A DNA stretch of 64,000 bases from Pyricularia pennisetigena (lineage: Eukaryota > Ascomycota > Sordariomycetes > Magnaporthales > Pyriculariaceae): assembly GCF_004337985.1 (NCBI RefSeq), contig NC_043741.1, positions 2,235,570-2,299,569 on the forward strand, read 5' to 3'. Below the pieces are notes generated by a model that searched no databases, had not been told where the DNA came from, and saw only the letters and a program-made list of their open reading frames with translations. Numbering within the stretch: position 1 is the first letter of the stretch; each line of letters starts with the position of its first letter. The translations under genes and the position numbers were made by a program. Of this stretch, positions 10,055-22,240 are shown in pieces.

Positions 10055-11791
10055 TTTGTGCAAAGTATACGTTCGTCTGGGGAGTATATAAAAGTATCGT
10101 ACGTTTATTTGTCTTGCAGTAAAAAAAAACCTAAGTTGGCAGAAGGGGTATCCAAGATGCTCTAGGAAAAAGAAAAAAAAAGTCCTTTTTATAAAATGAA
10201 GATGAGATCTGTACGTAGATGTGATGTCAGGAGAACAGGCTCGACAACAGCTATATATATACATATACCTCCTCAGATATCGGGATCTCTACCCAACGAG
10301 TCAGCCAGTCAACGGTCCCTCACATCCTCCGTGCTGTCTGGGCCCCGTTGGCCGTCTTCCCTCGGCACGACTTTGACCGGCCCAGAAAAGAAAATCTACA
10401 AGCTTCCATCCATGGCGGGGGGCGGGGCAACCACCGTTTTGCTTTGTGATCGAGCATTTCGAAGCCTTGCATTTGTCAGGCGTTTTGTTTTGGGCAGGAC
10501 CCTTTTTTTTTATTTTTTTTTTATTTCCCCCCCCCTTTCCCCCCTTTGCGCAGAACAGATCGCGGAATTCCAAGCTCGAACGAGAAATCATGGCCGAGGG
10601 TGCACACGCAAATGACGCAACCACGTACGGGTCCCCCTTTGCTCTTTTGTAGGTTAATTTTGTGGGCACAAGCGTGGGTAAAGGTCTCCCCGCCCCTTCG
10701 GCCATCGTCCCAACTGTCGGGTATCCCCGAATGGACCGTACAAAAGTTACAAAAGTGAAGTAGTTTTACACCGCTAAGCCGGCAAATTCGATTGTTTTTC
10801 TGGTCTTTTCTTTTCTAGCCCGACCTTTTCCTGTCGAGTCTGAACCTCTGCCAAGCCGTTGCCGGGAAGATCACTGTGGGCGTCCTTGCAGCCACTGCGG
10901 TCATCGTTCCGCTCTTAACAAGAACCCACTCTTTGGCTTTGGCTCGGGCGAAACAAAATAAATTAAAAACCACAAAAGGCTCAGCACTCAGTAGTCAGCC
11001 AAACCTGGACACGTGGAGATTGCAAGGAATCGTTCTAAAGTGTTTTTTTTTTCTTTTTATTTTTCTATTTTTGAAAAAAATAAAATAAAAAAATACATAA
11101 AAAAAAAAAACTTAGAAGATTTTCTCCCTTGTTTCGCCGCTCAAGACACCAACCGCCTTGGCAGATTCCAGTATGATGCAAATAGTGTGGTCCCTCCACG
11201 ATTCATAGGCTACCCGCCTAGCCCGTCAAGGTACTCAAGCACCTCACCGGATCTTCATACTCAGTGGCTTGATGATGATTCACAAGATGGCGAACTCGAT
11301 AAAGTGTCGCGTAGTGAATCTCCAAGTGGAACATTGCATCATTGAGATATATTCCCCGCGAATGATGTATTCTCTCCTAAAACCGCAAGGCATCCTTTTC
11401 GGTGGCAACAAGGCCGTTTTCTCTCGATCCATCTACAGCAGGAGATGTTGGATGTGAGCATGGAAGCATCAACGTCTTTGTCACACAAAAGCCTAGTGCA
11501 GTGGCCATGACTGTTTTTAATGCACCGAGTACCCTCCAATTCAATTCAACAAAAAAATATTTGATTTCATGATCATTCCACATCCCCCGACGATCGCGTC
11601 AAAGGAAGGGGTCCTTACTAAGTCCCAGATTCCAAAACTGATGCTTGCTAATGTGCCCAAACGCTTTGTACAATCCAAATCCAAAGAGACAAAAAAANNA
11701 AAAAAAAAAAAAAAACACGATATAATGAAAATAGCAGTGAGTTATCAAAACACCCGAGATATATGTGCAATCTCTACTGTTCTATTGGTTA
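10055..11791. other. intergenic, no gene seen
   Basis: Promoter of the reductase and 3' flank of the large low-complexity gene. It contains several T/A homopolymer tracts (about 10502-10530 and 11041-11112) and an assembly ambiguity (NN at 11698-11699) in poly-A. Short frames have no recognisable motif. Confidence 0.5.
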
Positions 11792-14700
11792 TTATGCCAT
11801 CATGCGCTTAAAGGCCTCCTCGTCCATTATTACTTCGCCGAATGTGTTTCGTTTCTCCGCTTTAGCCATGCCGTGATCCCGCTGCGATTCGCCCTGGTTG
11901 CCGTCAGCGCCCACCTGTCCATGCCCAGCCGCGTCTACTCCTTTGTCGTGGTGATTGGTGGAAAACACCGAACTCAAGGATAATGGTGACGAAGAAGATG
12001 GTGCGGCCGGGTGAGCAAAGCCAAGGTTACTGTTGCTCCGGGACGAGATTCGATTGTCGTCCAGCGATGGGCTCCTCATGCGGAGTGCAGGCCTGAGATC
12101 CTCGGACCCCGCACCACCCGTGGACATACGGCCCGCCGGGAGCGTGGATGGCGAGTGCAACATCTGAGCAATATGTGATGAAGGAGTCGAGAACGACAAC
12201 GACACGGGCCTAGCCGGCGACCTCGCAGGCGACGACAGGGATCTCGAGGGTGGCGCCAGAGAGGAAGGTGACTGCGCGGCCGGGAACGACATGTTCATAG
12301 TCATCGTCGGGCTCCCCGCCATACTACCCGTATCCGAGTCTCTACTGTGAGCCGATAGGACAGAACTCTTCCGTCCGTGGTTGACGCCAAGGTAGGGCAG
12401 ACCGGCAGAAAGCGGAGGACCCTGCCCAGGCGGCGACCAGGGCGACATCAGCCCATCTGCAGGCCTTTCTGAGCGGGGGCTGCCGCCGTCTCCACGACTG
12501 CTCACCAGACTGGCTTGCGAGCCACCAAACGCACGTGACCGCAATCGCAGTAGCGACGAAAGTGACATATCGCCGTCGTCCATCATGGCAAGCTGGGCAA
12601 GGCCTGGGCTTTGCAGGCTGCGATCAGGATGCGCGCTGTTCAGGCTGGCCGACGGTAATCCTAGTGACATGATGGAATTCCGGTTGGAGTATTCGGACCG
12701 CTCTGTAATCGGGGTGAGGTTTGGTTCCCGACAGACGACGCGTCCGCTTTTGCTCCTCTCGAGACCACCTGACGGCCCAAAGAAGCCCCCGTTTGCGTAT
12801 TCATAGAGATTCTCTTTGCTCAATGCGGCGTGGCTGTTGGAACCGCTAGCGTAGTTGTGCCCATGCTGACCGTACTGGGATGGCGCGTTCGAGTAGAACC
12901 CAAATTCCTGCCCATAGAAACCATCCTGGTCATTGGCAAGTGCAGAGGCGTTGGCCTCGGCAACTATGTCGTCGTCATCAAAGTCATACCCATCCATGTC
13001 GTCGTAATCGTCCATGGGCTGGGAGTAGGGATCGTCTTCATAAGTGTCGTCATCAGCAAAAGCATCAATGCCGGATCGCCCAGAGAGTGGCGCCTCAGAC
13101 CCAGTCGTGGGCGATGTCACCAGAAGGTCTGTTGGAAGAGGCGGCGGTGAAGAGTCGCGGCGAAACTTTCCAGAAGCTGCAGCCTTGTTAGCAGCCTCTG
13201 CAAGTGCGGCCTGATAGAGGGCGTCCCGGCTGGATGGAATAGGGGACACTAGTTTAGGCCCAGAGTCCCCCGAAGGCGCCTCCACGTTTCCGGACGACTC
13301 GGCATCGGTCTTGGCCGATGGGCCGCTGGCTTCTTCGTGTGCTGGAGCGGCCGCCAAGCTGGTGCTGTTAGAAGAAGCCCTCGGCGACTGCGACAAGATG
13401 GACTGCCCCGACAAGTGAGAGGTCTGGTCCGATTCTCTCTTTGCTGCCGAAGCCTCCCTCTCCGCTGCGCGCTGGGCTTGTACCTGTGCAAACACTCCCG
13501 GCAGTGGACGGCCATATCGATCGGTGTCGTCAAGATCGAAGATGGACTCGTCAAAAGGCTCACCGCTAGGATTGTCATGCTCAAAGTCGAGCTCATCAGC
13601 AAAGTCTCCGACAAAGCCTCCGTCGTAGTAGAGCTCGTCTCCTCTAGCTTTCGGTGCTTGGATGGCAGAGTTTGATGCCTGCGGCTGCTCGTGGACCTCA
13701 TTCCGGAGGAAACCGTCTTCCTCTCCCCCGGACGCGGGCGGAAAGTTGACAATTCCGAGTCCAGAAATTGCTGTTTCGCTCCTGGGAGAAGCGATCGGGG
13801 CATCGTGCAGTGAAGGCGATGGCAGTTGCTGGCCATGCAGACCTGGCGTGCCCGAGTCTTTCGTCATAGCAAACCCAATGACCTTGCCACTGTCGTCTCG
13901 TGGTGTAACAAGCATGCCAGGTGTAGTCGGGCTAGTCATTGCCGAGACGGGATTTGATCTTTGAAAGACAAAACCAGAAAAGTTTTCCTGGTCGTTGTCA
14001 GGATCCAACCTGGCCTCCTCAGAGTCAAACCCGTTATCGCCGGGCCCCGAGAGATAATCATCCTCCCCCGTCATTGGTATCTCTTCTTCCCCGTACATGT
14101 AGTCGTAGTCCTCGGCGTCGGTGTTGACGCCCGGTATCCTTTCTTCGAAGCCACCGTCGTCCATCATGGCGTCGTAGTCAAAATCGTCAATATCGTCAAA
14201 CCTGGAGTCGCGACACCCAGGCTCGTCAGGTTCATCATCCTGGCGCTCCAGCTCCCGCTGGCGATGGCGCTCTTCGAGCAGTTTCTCCTGTTTTGCAGCA
14301 CCAACCATGTCGAAACTGAAACGCGACGACGTGCTCTTCATGTGCTTGGGAAGAGCGGTCAAGGTCCCGTCCCGAACTGACCGCGCAGAAGCAGATGCAT
14401 TGCGAGACATGGTTCTGATTGAAGGGCCGGGCTTTGGTTGGGAAATCGCGCTCGTCTCCAACGCGGCCCTTGATTTGGACTTTGGCGGGACTGGTGGTAC
14501 TGAGCCGGCGGGCACCGTCCTCTCCTCCAAGGAAAACCGCCTCACCTGATCCTGAACCTCGGGATCGTCACGCATTTTTTCTCGATTTGCTTCTTCTGAC
14601 GCCGTGGCTTGCAAAGCAGCTTCGGAGTGGTGTTTTGAAGTGGGTCTACTGGAAGCACGTGCTGGAACCTCGGGTGGGACGTCCTCGTCCGGAGACTGTG

Positions 14701-15685
14701 TCACAGCTTGACCTATGTCTTGAGCGGCAGGGACGGCACCTGACAGGGATCTCTGGGGCGGCGCCGGAGGCTCCGTGGTCGGTGCTGGAGGGGGCGGCGG
14801 CGGCGGCGGCGGCGGCGCAGTGGGTGCTCCCATCTGGTCTGGCATGGTCGACACGATGCGACGAGGGCGCGGCGCGCTGAAATCATGTACCCTGGTGCCT
14901 CTTATCCTCGGGTCATATACAGGTTCCGAAGTGCGGGTAGCTTTTGGGACCGGCGCCATATCAGCAGCGTTTTGCGCCGTCTTTCGTCGTGCCAGCAGCG
15001 TCGACATTGGATTCTTCAAAAAGGGCAAGCCCTTCTTTGGCTTTTGTGGCTCAACCACCGGCGATAAACCTACGCCATTGAGGTGTGCCAGAGTGGCCGG
15101 CTCGGTTGCCAGCCTAGTCCCGGCTGGTCTCTTACTACTGGCCGACTGCGTCCCGTAAAGTTCAGTCGGGGCGACGAAAGAGGATGCCTTGGGCTGCGAA
15201 GGGCGACCAGTATTGATTGGCGGAGGTGGCGGTTTCGATCGCGTAAGGGCGCTTTCCGGCAAATTGGGTGCCGCGGTCGTGCTGGGTGCAGTGGCAGCGT
15301 GCTGTTGGGCCTGCTGGAGGCTCAGACGATAGTTCTGCAGGGCGACACCCCCCATGAAACCCGATTCCCTCTCACCACCCCCGCCATTGGAAGCGCGAGG
15401 TTGCGGGGGTGATTTTGATTGCGATAGACTTGTGGTCTGCTGCTCGCTCTTGTCAAAAAGCATATCGTTCTCAGACGTGACTCGAGGTATTGGCGGGAGC
15501 GTTGGCGGTGCACCGGTCGCATGGGAAGAGCGAGGGCGCGCGACTTGCTGTGGAGGTGCATCTTGATGAGTGTGCTGAGGGAGTTCGGGCGTCTGATTTG
15601 CTTCCCAGGGGCTGCTCCCTTGGTCTGGAATTGGGGATGTCGGGTTCGAGGGAGCCCGTCTGTGGAAACGAAGGTGCGAAAGCAT
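11792..15685 (-). CDS. large low-complexity Ser/Pro-rich protein, unknown function
   Basis: One uninterrupted frame of 1297 residues, far too long to be chance. The composition is Ser/Pro/Asp-rich. A run of about 11 prolines lies near residues 290-300, and there are acidic blocks such as DDIDDFDYDAMMDDGGFEER (about 500) and DDYDDMDGYDFDDDDIV (about 895). A block GDFADELDFEHDNPSGEPFD...DDTDRYGRPLPGVFAQVQAQ (about 690-740) looks constrained. It ends with an amphipathic EVIMDEEAFKRMMA. Many SP and RS sites suggest phospho-regulation. No enzymatic or known binding domain seen, and no signal peptide or membrane segment. It is probably a disordered fungal scaffold or regulator; the function is unknown to me. 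It is divergent from the zinc-finger gene, 2.6 kb away. Confidence 0.8.
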   Translation of the reverse strand: MLSHLRFHRRAPSNPTSPIPDQGSSPWEANQTPELPQHTHQDAPPQQVARPRSSHATGAPPTLPPIPRVTSENDMLFDKSEQQTTSLSQSKSPPQPRASNGGGGERESGFMGGVALQNYRLSLQQAQQHAATAPSTTAAPNLPESALTRSKPPPPPINTGRPSQPKASSFVAPTELYGTQSASSKRPAGTRLATEPATLAHLNGVGLSPVVEPQKPKKGLPFLKNPMSTLLARRKTAQNAADMAPVPKATRTSEPVYDPRIRGTRVHDFSAPRPRRIVSTMPDQMGAPTAPPPPPPPPPPAPTTEPPAPPQRSLSGAVPAAQDIGQAVTQSPDEDVPPEVPARASSRPTSKHHSEAALQATASEEANREKMRDDPEVQDQVRRFSLEERTVPAGSVPPVPPKSKSRAALETSAISQPKPGPSIRTMSRNASASARSVRDGTLTALPKHMKSTSSRFSFDMVGAAKQEKLLEERHRQRELERQDDEPDEPGCRDSRFDDIDDFDYDAMMDDGGFEERIPGVNTDAEDYDYMYGEEEIPMTGEDDYLSGPGDNGFDSEEARLDPDNDQENFSGFVFQRSNPVSAMTSPTTPGMLVTPRDDSGKVIGFAMTKDSGTPGLHGQQLPSPSLHDAPIASPRSETAISGLGIVNFPPASGGEEDGFLRNEVHEQPQASNSAIQAPKARGDELYYDGGFVGDFADELDFEHDNPSGEPFDESIFDLDDTDRYGRPLPGVFAQVQAQRAAEREASAAKRESDQTSHLSGQSILSQSPRASSNSTSLAAAPAHEEASGPSAKTDAESSGNVEAPSGDSGPKLVSPIPSSRDALYQAALAEAANKAAASGKFRRDSSPPPLPTDLLVTSPTTGSEAPLSGRSGIDAFADDDTYEDDPYSQPMDDYDDMDGYDFDDDDIVAEANASALANDQDGFYGQEFGFYSNAPSQYGQHGHNYASGSNSHAALSKENLYEYANGGFFGPSGGLERSKSGRVVCREPNLTPITERSEYSNRNSIMSLGLPSASLNSAHPDRSLQSPGLAQLAMMDDGDMSLSSLLRLRSRAFGGSQASLVSSRGDGGSPRSERPADGLMSPWSPPGQGPPLSAGLPYLGVNHGRKSSVLSAHSRDSDTGSMAGSPTMTMNMSFPAAQSPSSLAPPSRSLSSPARSPARPVSLSFSTPSSHIAQMLHSPSTLPAGRMSTGGAGSEDLRPALRMRSPSLDDNRISSRSNSNLGFAHPAAPSSSSPLSLSSVFSTNHHDKGVDAAGHGQVGADGNQGESQRDHGMAKAEKRNTFGEVIMDEEAFKRMMA

Positions 15686-18258
15686 TGTTGAAGCGGTCGC
15701 GGGCTCCCGACGCCGTCGCGTTGGAGCAAGCCTTTATCGATTCGTCGCAGACATGGGGATGCGGCAGCGTCGTCGAATATCTTTTTTTTGCGAAATAATC
15801 TCCCCGTTATCGCAGCCGGCCGAGTCAAGTGCCTCGAGCAGCACGCGCCCAATGTACAGGGCTCGAGGGAGAGTCGAGATTGTGGATGCAGCAGCAACCC
15901 AATGAATAGGCTGTGCAGAGCGATAGACAACGGCGGGGTCTTTGTAATGTCAAAACTGCGGAGGGAGGGTTGGTGTGAAACGGCAGATCAATCAATTCGC
16001 TGCCGAGGGAAACAAGCCAAGAAGCAAAAGCGAAGGTGGACTGCAGCAAGTCTTGAAGCTTGATTGATTGAATGATTTGATGGCTGGGTTATTGTCTTGA
16101 ATTTTGTGGCGGACGTTTTCTTCAGAGCTGATGCCCAGCTAGGTTCAATGCAACCAACGCCGCTGCTATCAACAACCAATGTAACCACCGCAGGCAGGGA
16201 TGATTGTTTAGGGAGGGGTGTTATTAGCACTGTTTAGTAGCCAGGGTGAGGTATAGTGAACAACGTGAAGCAGAGAGCACATGTACAGTGCGTTTGACAA
16301 ATGTACGGTGTGAACGGTCGCTTGCAGTCTGTTGTAATGCACCTATTTTTGTCAGTGTCGGGTCGTCCTTTCTTCTGACACTTCTGCCCGCTGCAGGTAG
16401 ATTCGCAAAGAAAAAAAAGAAAAAAGAAAAAAAAAAAAATCAAGCCACCAACCAGTGCGGACGCAATTGACGTATCAAAGAATTCAGAAATCCATTAAAT
16501 AAATACCTCAGAGAGCCAGGAGGGGTTTTTCCCCACATCCCGACGTTCGTCCAGTTGTTTCTAGATGCCTGGTGCATGTTGCCTAGCCGACGTCGTATCA
16601 AAACGAAGGCACGGACACGGCGTATCTATCTACCTTGATCGACTCAAAATATTCCTCAAGTGTTGTCTGATTTGTTCCATCCCTGAGCTGTCAACACAAC
16701 AACAGCATATCGGCAAATACCATGGCCAACAAAAGAAGCGTTTTGATGCAGTGGAGTCAGTTGCGCGGCCGTCAGCAACCGACTGGGCTCCATGGGACTG
16801 ACTGCCTGCAGAGGAGATGCACGTCGGCCCGGCAGCTCGGACGAAACTTTGGCCAAGAGTCCCTAGCTGCCGACTGTTCTGAGACATGCTGAGCGGGTTT
16901 CTCACGTGAGGAGGCTCTGCTTAATCATTGCACTTCAACCGCAGTTTGCCTGGAGCCGCAGTTGTGGGCAAAAGATGGGTGTTGCTGGCGGATGTGATAT
17001 ACTTTGGTCTTGGCAAGAAGACACGAGCAGACCAGCTAAACTGCTCTTGAGCGGGAATATCAGTCTCAAATTATGAGCCTGCTCTTTGTGCAGAGTTTAA
17101 TTACGGTATGTTTACGTTGACATGACGTGAAGCAAGTGCCTCTTGTATGCTTGACTGTTTTACCATTTTCTGCACTTGTACAAGCATGATGACACTCGAC
17201 ACTCGACACAAGTATGAGATTGGATTTAAAAAATAGCAGCTGAAAATATGGCTTGAATTGGAGAAACTCTTACTAACTTGAGTTTCTATTGTCGAATTGC
17301 TCGCGCTCAAGAAAAACCTGGCTATATCCAAAAGTCCCTATATCGCTGTTGTGGGAAAAGCATGCCAAGTACATGACAGAACTCTGGACTTCTCGACATA
17401 TATTTATGTTTATTACAGATTCAGCCCGTACGGCTTTTTTCAGCAGTCGTGAATAGTCAGTCCCACATCCGATTGTCGGAGTCTAAACAGGATTTCGGTG
17501 TTGGGTTTACAACATTTCCCACGCCAAGCCTGGCCAGAGGCAGTTCTTTTGACACGATAGAGCAGTCTCGCAATGGCGATGGTACGACTCGATCCGATTC
17601 GCCGCAGATCTTAATCCATCGCAGTTGCGCGAGACCTAAACGCACGAAATCGCGTGGCATGCAGCTGTCTTGCAGCGGCAGATGCAGGTCTGGGGCTATT
17701 GAGACCGCGGTCTCGAGGAACCTGGGAGCCTCTGATTGGACATGGAGGGGCAAAGCTTGCCGTCGCTCACACCCACACCCATATCCACATCACTACCCAC
17801 CTTGCGCTTCATGCTGTGCCGGTGGTATAAGTACCTTTTCTGCTTCTTCAGCCTCTTTCACATACTTGGACAACCCAGCATCGGTGGTCAGGCTGGCCGC
17901 CGTTTTCTAGGCCCATCGACTTTCCCGTCGCAGCTGCGTCAGATCGCAATGAGAGAGAAACAAACTGCCAGCGCAACCGCTATGTTGCCGGGCCGGTATG
18001 TGGTGATTATGGAGCTAGGCCAGGAAGGATGGGTAGGCAGGAGAGGTGCGGCTTTTGGTTTTAAGGAGCATGAGGTGCCATAACGTCACGCTCCTGGCAC
18101 GTTGTGTCTATCCATATACCATCTGTCTACGTTGTCTCTTTTCTTTTACTGAGCCGGCCGGCATTACTTCAATTCTCGCGGGTTCTGGCCAGTGTTGAAA
18201 CACACTACCGCTTCTTCTATAAACACAGAAAAAAAAAGAAAAAAAAAGCAGGAGCAGC
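15686..18258. other. long divergent intergenic region, no gene seen
   Basis: 2.6 kb between the starts of the minus-strand 1297-residue gene and the plus-strand zinc-finger gene. Frames of up to 153 codons exist, but none shows motifs or coding bias. It probably contains two promoters and long 5' leaders. A poly-A-rich stretch lies at 16411-16440. Confidence 0.5.
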
Positions 18259-18609
18259 ATGTCACAAACCTCGAGCAATAGAGGCCAGACCTCACTGGCG
18301 GGCGTTCTTCGACTCAAGGGGACTACTAGTCCTACCAAAGAAGCAGTTTATTGCTCTGGAAAGGCCTCACCACAGTTTGCCATTGCCGCCAGTGAGACCT
18401 CGAGGTCATCCACGCCTGTGACAGATGCGTCGACTTACAAGACATCATCTTCAGTCAGCTCTTGGGGCACGGGCTCTGCGTCGCAAGAGAGGGATGTCGA
18501 AGACTGCAGCTATCTGGAGAAGTGCAAGAAGGAATTTGGTGGTGGCAACAAGTGGGATGAAGAGTACGTACGACCTTTTGCGATTATGTGCAGCTCATGC
18601 CAAAAAGAG

Positions 18610-18641
<32 letters not shown>

Positions 18642-19449
18642 AATCTTTATTCTCTTTCCAGAGAGTCAAATTCGAACGAAAAACTAATGACCAGCTGCCT
18701 TTACAGGAGCTCACCGGACCGGTCTCATAGACAGTTATCAGAGCGCCCGACATACCCAGTTGCCCTGAGACCGTTACATTCGGGCCGTGATCGGAAGTCG
18801 GAGAGCGACTCAGGTCAGGCGATGGGAGGCTACGCCAGCTTGCCCCCGTCATCTCGCGGGGTTAGGGCGGCACTAGGGTCCGAAGCGAGCGAGGACGAGT
18901 CCTGTATGGCTGACGAGGAGGACCAGTATAACGACGAGTGGAGTGGGGAGGACGACAGCTTCGACGCTGCCATCATTGCCGCCGTGGACGGGGATCTAGC
19001 ACTGGCCGCCTATCTCATCCCTCTCCTGCACCACTCGTTCAGTTCGGCGGTACGGTCCAAGGTCGAAATGTGGCAGTGTGGAACTTCACCCGAGTCTGGC
19101 GCTCAGCATTCGGATGGCCTGCGACCGGGATCCTCGGCGAGTGCGAATCTGTCGCCGACGACTCCCCGCAAACGCCGGCGCCGAGCCAGCTCTGGCGGCG
19201 GTGGTGGTGGCGACGGCGACGGCGATGACGATGACGAGGATAGAGACTTTGGAAACACCAATGGGAACCCAGAGAGTCCCAGCTCGCCGCTTCTGGCGTG
19301 TCCTTTCCACAAGCTGAACCCGATCAAGTATGGAATCCAGCACAGCGCCACGACGGCGACGACGAAAAATGACTACTATAGGCCCTGTGCAGGGCCAGGC
19401 TTCAAGACCATCCAGAGGTTAAAGTAAGCGACTTGTGCAGCCAATGACT

Positions 19450-19525
<76 letters not shown>

Positions 19526-20672
19526 AAAGAAAACTACCCAAAATGCTGACCTTAATTAATGTCCGCAGAGAGCACTTGAAACGCAAACATACAGTCGTTC
19601 AGTGCCAGCGATGCTACAAGATCTTTCGAGGCCCAAGCCGGGAGGCGTCTGTCAAGCTAGAAGAGCACTCGAGGACGGATGAACCATGTCAAAAAGGCGA
19701 TCCTAACCTGAGAGAAGGTATCAGCACAACACAGTGGGCGTCCCTCGACAGGCAAAACCGGAAGAAGCCCCAAGAGGCCCACAAACTTGAGAAGTGGTTC
19801 GAGATCTGGACGATACTCTTTCCGGGCAAAGAGAAGCCCACGACACCATGTAAGCTCGGGGCAAATCTGAGAGTGTTGAGGAGGTGAAATGGCAACTGAC
19901 ATGGCGAATCGTTATAGGGTATGACGGGCTTCCAATCGACTCAGGGGGTCCCCCGACCAGAGAGAGCGAGGAGTTTGCCAGCATCTTTGTCAACATACTC
20001 AGCCACAAGGTTCGGCAGGGCGATATAGCACTGCAGGCGGACCAGAACACCATGGAACGGCTCAGAAACGTGGTGCAGCAGACGTTCCGAACCTGGACCA
20101 GCCTTCGCGACGGCCCTCAGAGCGACGCATCGTCTAGCCTGACCGGCAGCGGACACCAGTCGTCTTCGCGCGTCGGCGGCTCCTCGACGCACCTCTCGGC
20201 CCCCTCAGGAAGCGCATCCCGGCAGCCGACGACGTCGTCGTTCACGACCATTTCCGCATCCGGCCACGTCAACACGCTGTCGCAGTCGCACCCATCTCCT
20301 CCTCGCCACCAGCAGCAGCAGCAACAGTTCCCCATGCATCAGCTCAGCATGCAGCCGGCAAACGGCGGGCAGCAGTTTATCGCGATGCCCATCGGTCGGC
20401 AGGCCAGCTTTGCACCGGCCCTGCCGGCTCACAACTACGGCATGCACGTGCCAGAGGACATGAACTGCCTGCACCTCTACCCGGTGCAGGCTCAGATGAC
20501 GCCTGCGCTCTGGACCACTGCGCCAGGCATGCAGTACCACTTTGCGGGGGCGGTCCCTGCGCATGCTTTCAACGGTGGTGCCGCGCAGCAGATCAACGGA
20601 TCCGAGTTTTTCTCTGGAGATGGTGCAGAGAACTTTGTGCCTGGGCTCGAGGGGGAGTTTGCGATGCAGTGA
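18259..20672 (+). CDS. fungal C2H2 zinc-finger-like protein, four exons
   Basis: Exons 18259-18563, 18707-19423, 19569-19849 and 19918-20672. The donors are GTACGT, GTAAGC and GTAAGC, and the acceptors TTTACAG, CCGCAG and TTATAG. All phases agree, giving 685 residues. The junctions rebuild a known ascomycete family block: LACPFHKLNPIKYG, CAGPGFKTIQRLK|EHLKRKH, VQCQRCYKIFRG and LEEHSRTDEPC, with paired Cys/His suited to one or two zinc sites. Upstream is an acidic segment (SEASEDESCMADEEDQYNDE) and an RKRRRR basic run with a Gly-Asp tract. The C-terminal exon holds a short conserved helix (EFASIFVNILSHKVRQGDIA) followed by a Ser/Gln/His-rich tail. Fungal relatives are annotated only as C2H2-domain proteins; a nuclear regulatory role is inference. 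Intron 1 holds a run of 30 A, intron 2 a 71-bp CT microsatellite. Confidence 0.83.
19454..19524. repeat. CT dinucleotide microsatellite in intron
   Basis: About 35 uninterrupted CT units inside intron 2 of the zinc-finger gene, upstream of the acceptor. On the sense strand it is pyrimidine and could act as an oversized polypyrimidine tract. Confidence 0.97.
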
Positions 20673-21033
20673 GCAGAAAAGGTGGGAGGTTATTTCAGTC
20701 GGTTGAGGTAGAGCAAGGCGCAACGTGTTTTTTGTGGTTGGCTTCTTTTTATCTCGAGTCTTTTGCACTGTCGTCTGCTTTTGAACGAGCTCCATTCAGC
20801 ACCTCAGATAATCTGATTGAGTTGAAGTGTCTGACCCACTGCGTGACGGTTACTCTCTTTTACATGGAAAAATAACGTTTGAGAATACAATTATAGGTCT
20901 GAGATGTGACCAACTCGTCCATATCGTATAAATATCGACATGATAAAGGTCACTTGCGATTGGAAGCCTAGACGAAGTTGACAGTGTCAAAGACTTGTTG
21001 CCTCCAGGTTTTTTCTTGTGCAAGTCAAACAGA
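20673..21033. other. intergenic, nothing seen
   Basis: 3' flank of the zinc-finger gene and promoter of the next plus-strand gene. No supported feature. Confidence 0.5.
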
Positions 21034-21932
21034 ATGTCTGGCCCACAGTTCATCGTTGAGCGACTTCGAAGAAACGAGGAAATCCCTCTAGTCCGCAAGG
21101 CGCGGGGCTTCCAGTAAGTTCACCACACCGCTCCGGACAGCTAGCCGTCTCAGCAGGCAGCCATGTCAGCAGCATAGGACCAGCGCCGCCATGCTAACAG
21201 AACAAAACAAAACAAAACAAAACAAAACAAAAAAACCCGACCTTCTCCACCCGCAGCCACCTCCTGCTAGCGTCGGAATGGAAAGCCATCAACGACAGCA
21301 TGACAAGCCCGCCACTGGCCTCGCAGCACCGAACCTGGCGGGCCGACATCCTCACGGCGGCGGAGCTGCGCACGGCGCTGGACGGCGTGGGGTTTGCGGA
21401 GCCCGAGACGCGCGCAAGGGTGGGCGAGATGCAGCGGGTGCTGCACGAGCTGGACGCGCACGTGCGGCTCCTCGCGGCCGCGATCGCAGACATGGCGCCG
21501 CCCGGCCCGATCGCGACGCGCACCGCCCGGCCGCCCGGCTGGACGGCGGCGGCGGTGCAGGCGACCGTGTACGGCGTGCTGTTCGAGGCGCTGCGGCTGA
21601 GCCGGGCCGACGGGGCCGGCGGGGCGTGCTTCCAGCTCGCGCACGGCGTGGCCGACCTGTGCGGCGCCATGCGCAGGGTCGCGCGGCCCGGGTTCGACGC
21701 CGGCGCGCCCTTCGCCGTCAACGCCACGAGGATGGCGCCGCTGGTGCTCCGGCTCGTGGCGCTGTGTCTGGATGTGCTGCGGGCCAGGGCGGCGGGCGCC
21801 CGGGCGTCCCTTCCGGCCAGGTGCTTTGTGGATTTTGCCGAGGCGGTGGCGGGCCGCGAGGAGGCTGTCGTCGAGTACGAGGACGAGCCTGGGCGGGCGC
21901 AGAGGGAGGAGGCGGCCAGGGGTGGGAGTTGA
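21034..21932 (+). CDS. helical protein of unknown function, two exons
   Basis: Exon 1 is 21034-21113 (MSGPQFIVERLRRNEEIPLV...), the intron 21114-21256 (GTAAGT...CCGCAG, phase 2, 143 bp), and exon 2 21257-21932, giving 251 residues. The junction reads RGFHHLLLASEWKAINDS without a break. Exon 2 is very GC-rich and predicts long amphipathic helices (AELRTALDGVGFAEPETRARVGEMQRVLHELDAH; VQATVYGVLFEALRLSRAD; MAPLVLRLVALCLDVLRA). No signal peptide, catalytic motif or named domain recognised. The tail is acidic and charged (VVEYEDEPGRAQREEAA). It is convergent with the MFS transporter across an N gap. The intron carries a tandem AACAA repeat. The first exon is short and is supported only by frame agreement and splice consensus. 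Confidence 0.6.
21200..21234 (+). repeat. AACAA pentanucleotide repeat in intron
   Basis: About six tandem AACAA/AAACA units followed by poly-A, inside the intron of the helical unknown gene. Confidence 0.85.
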
Positions 21933-22002
21933 GGGGGTTGTTTTGTGTGCGATTTTGATGTGTTTTCTTGTTTTATGTTTTAAATGAAGACAAGACGCTG
22001 TG

Positions 22003-22102
22003 GTTTTTTTTTTTTTTTTTTTNNNNNNNNNNNNNNNNNNNNNNNNNNNNNNNNNNNNNNNNNNNNNNNNNNNNNNNNNNNNNNNNNNNNNNNNNNNNNN
22101 NN

Positions 22103-22160
<58 letters not shown>
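22003..22160. repeat. poly-T, N gap and GA microsatellite
   Basis: Poly-T to 22022, an 80-bp N gap (22023-22102), then about 29 GA units to 22160. It lies between two convergent genes. The gap very probably results from the low-complexity sequence and its length is not reliable. Confidence 0.9.
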
Positions 22161-22164
<4 letters not shown>

Positions 22165-22240
22165 CCCTTTAGACCAGCCAAGATACACAAACAAAACACA
22201 ATCGTGATTCTTTGTTCTCGACTCTGGGACTATCATAATG

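Noticed and set aside
10196..10705. Overlapping 134-139 codon frames on both strands
   Set aside because: They overlap poly-T/poly-C tracts between genes, with no motifs.
17449..18083. Plus frames of 115-153 codons upstream of the zinc-finger gene
   Set aside because: No motif, no good start context and no frame continuity; probably promoter or leader sequence.
18588..19427. 279-residue frame starting MQLMPKREKKK
   Set aside because: The poly-lysine start is the intron's A run; exon 2 of the zinc-finger gene accounts for the rest.
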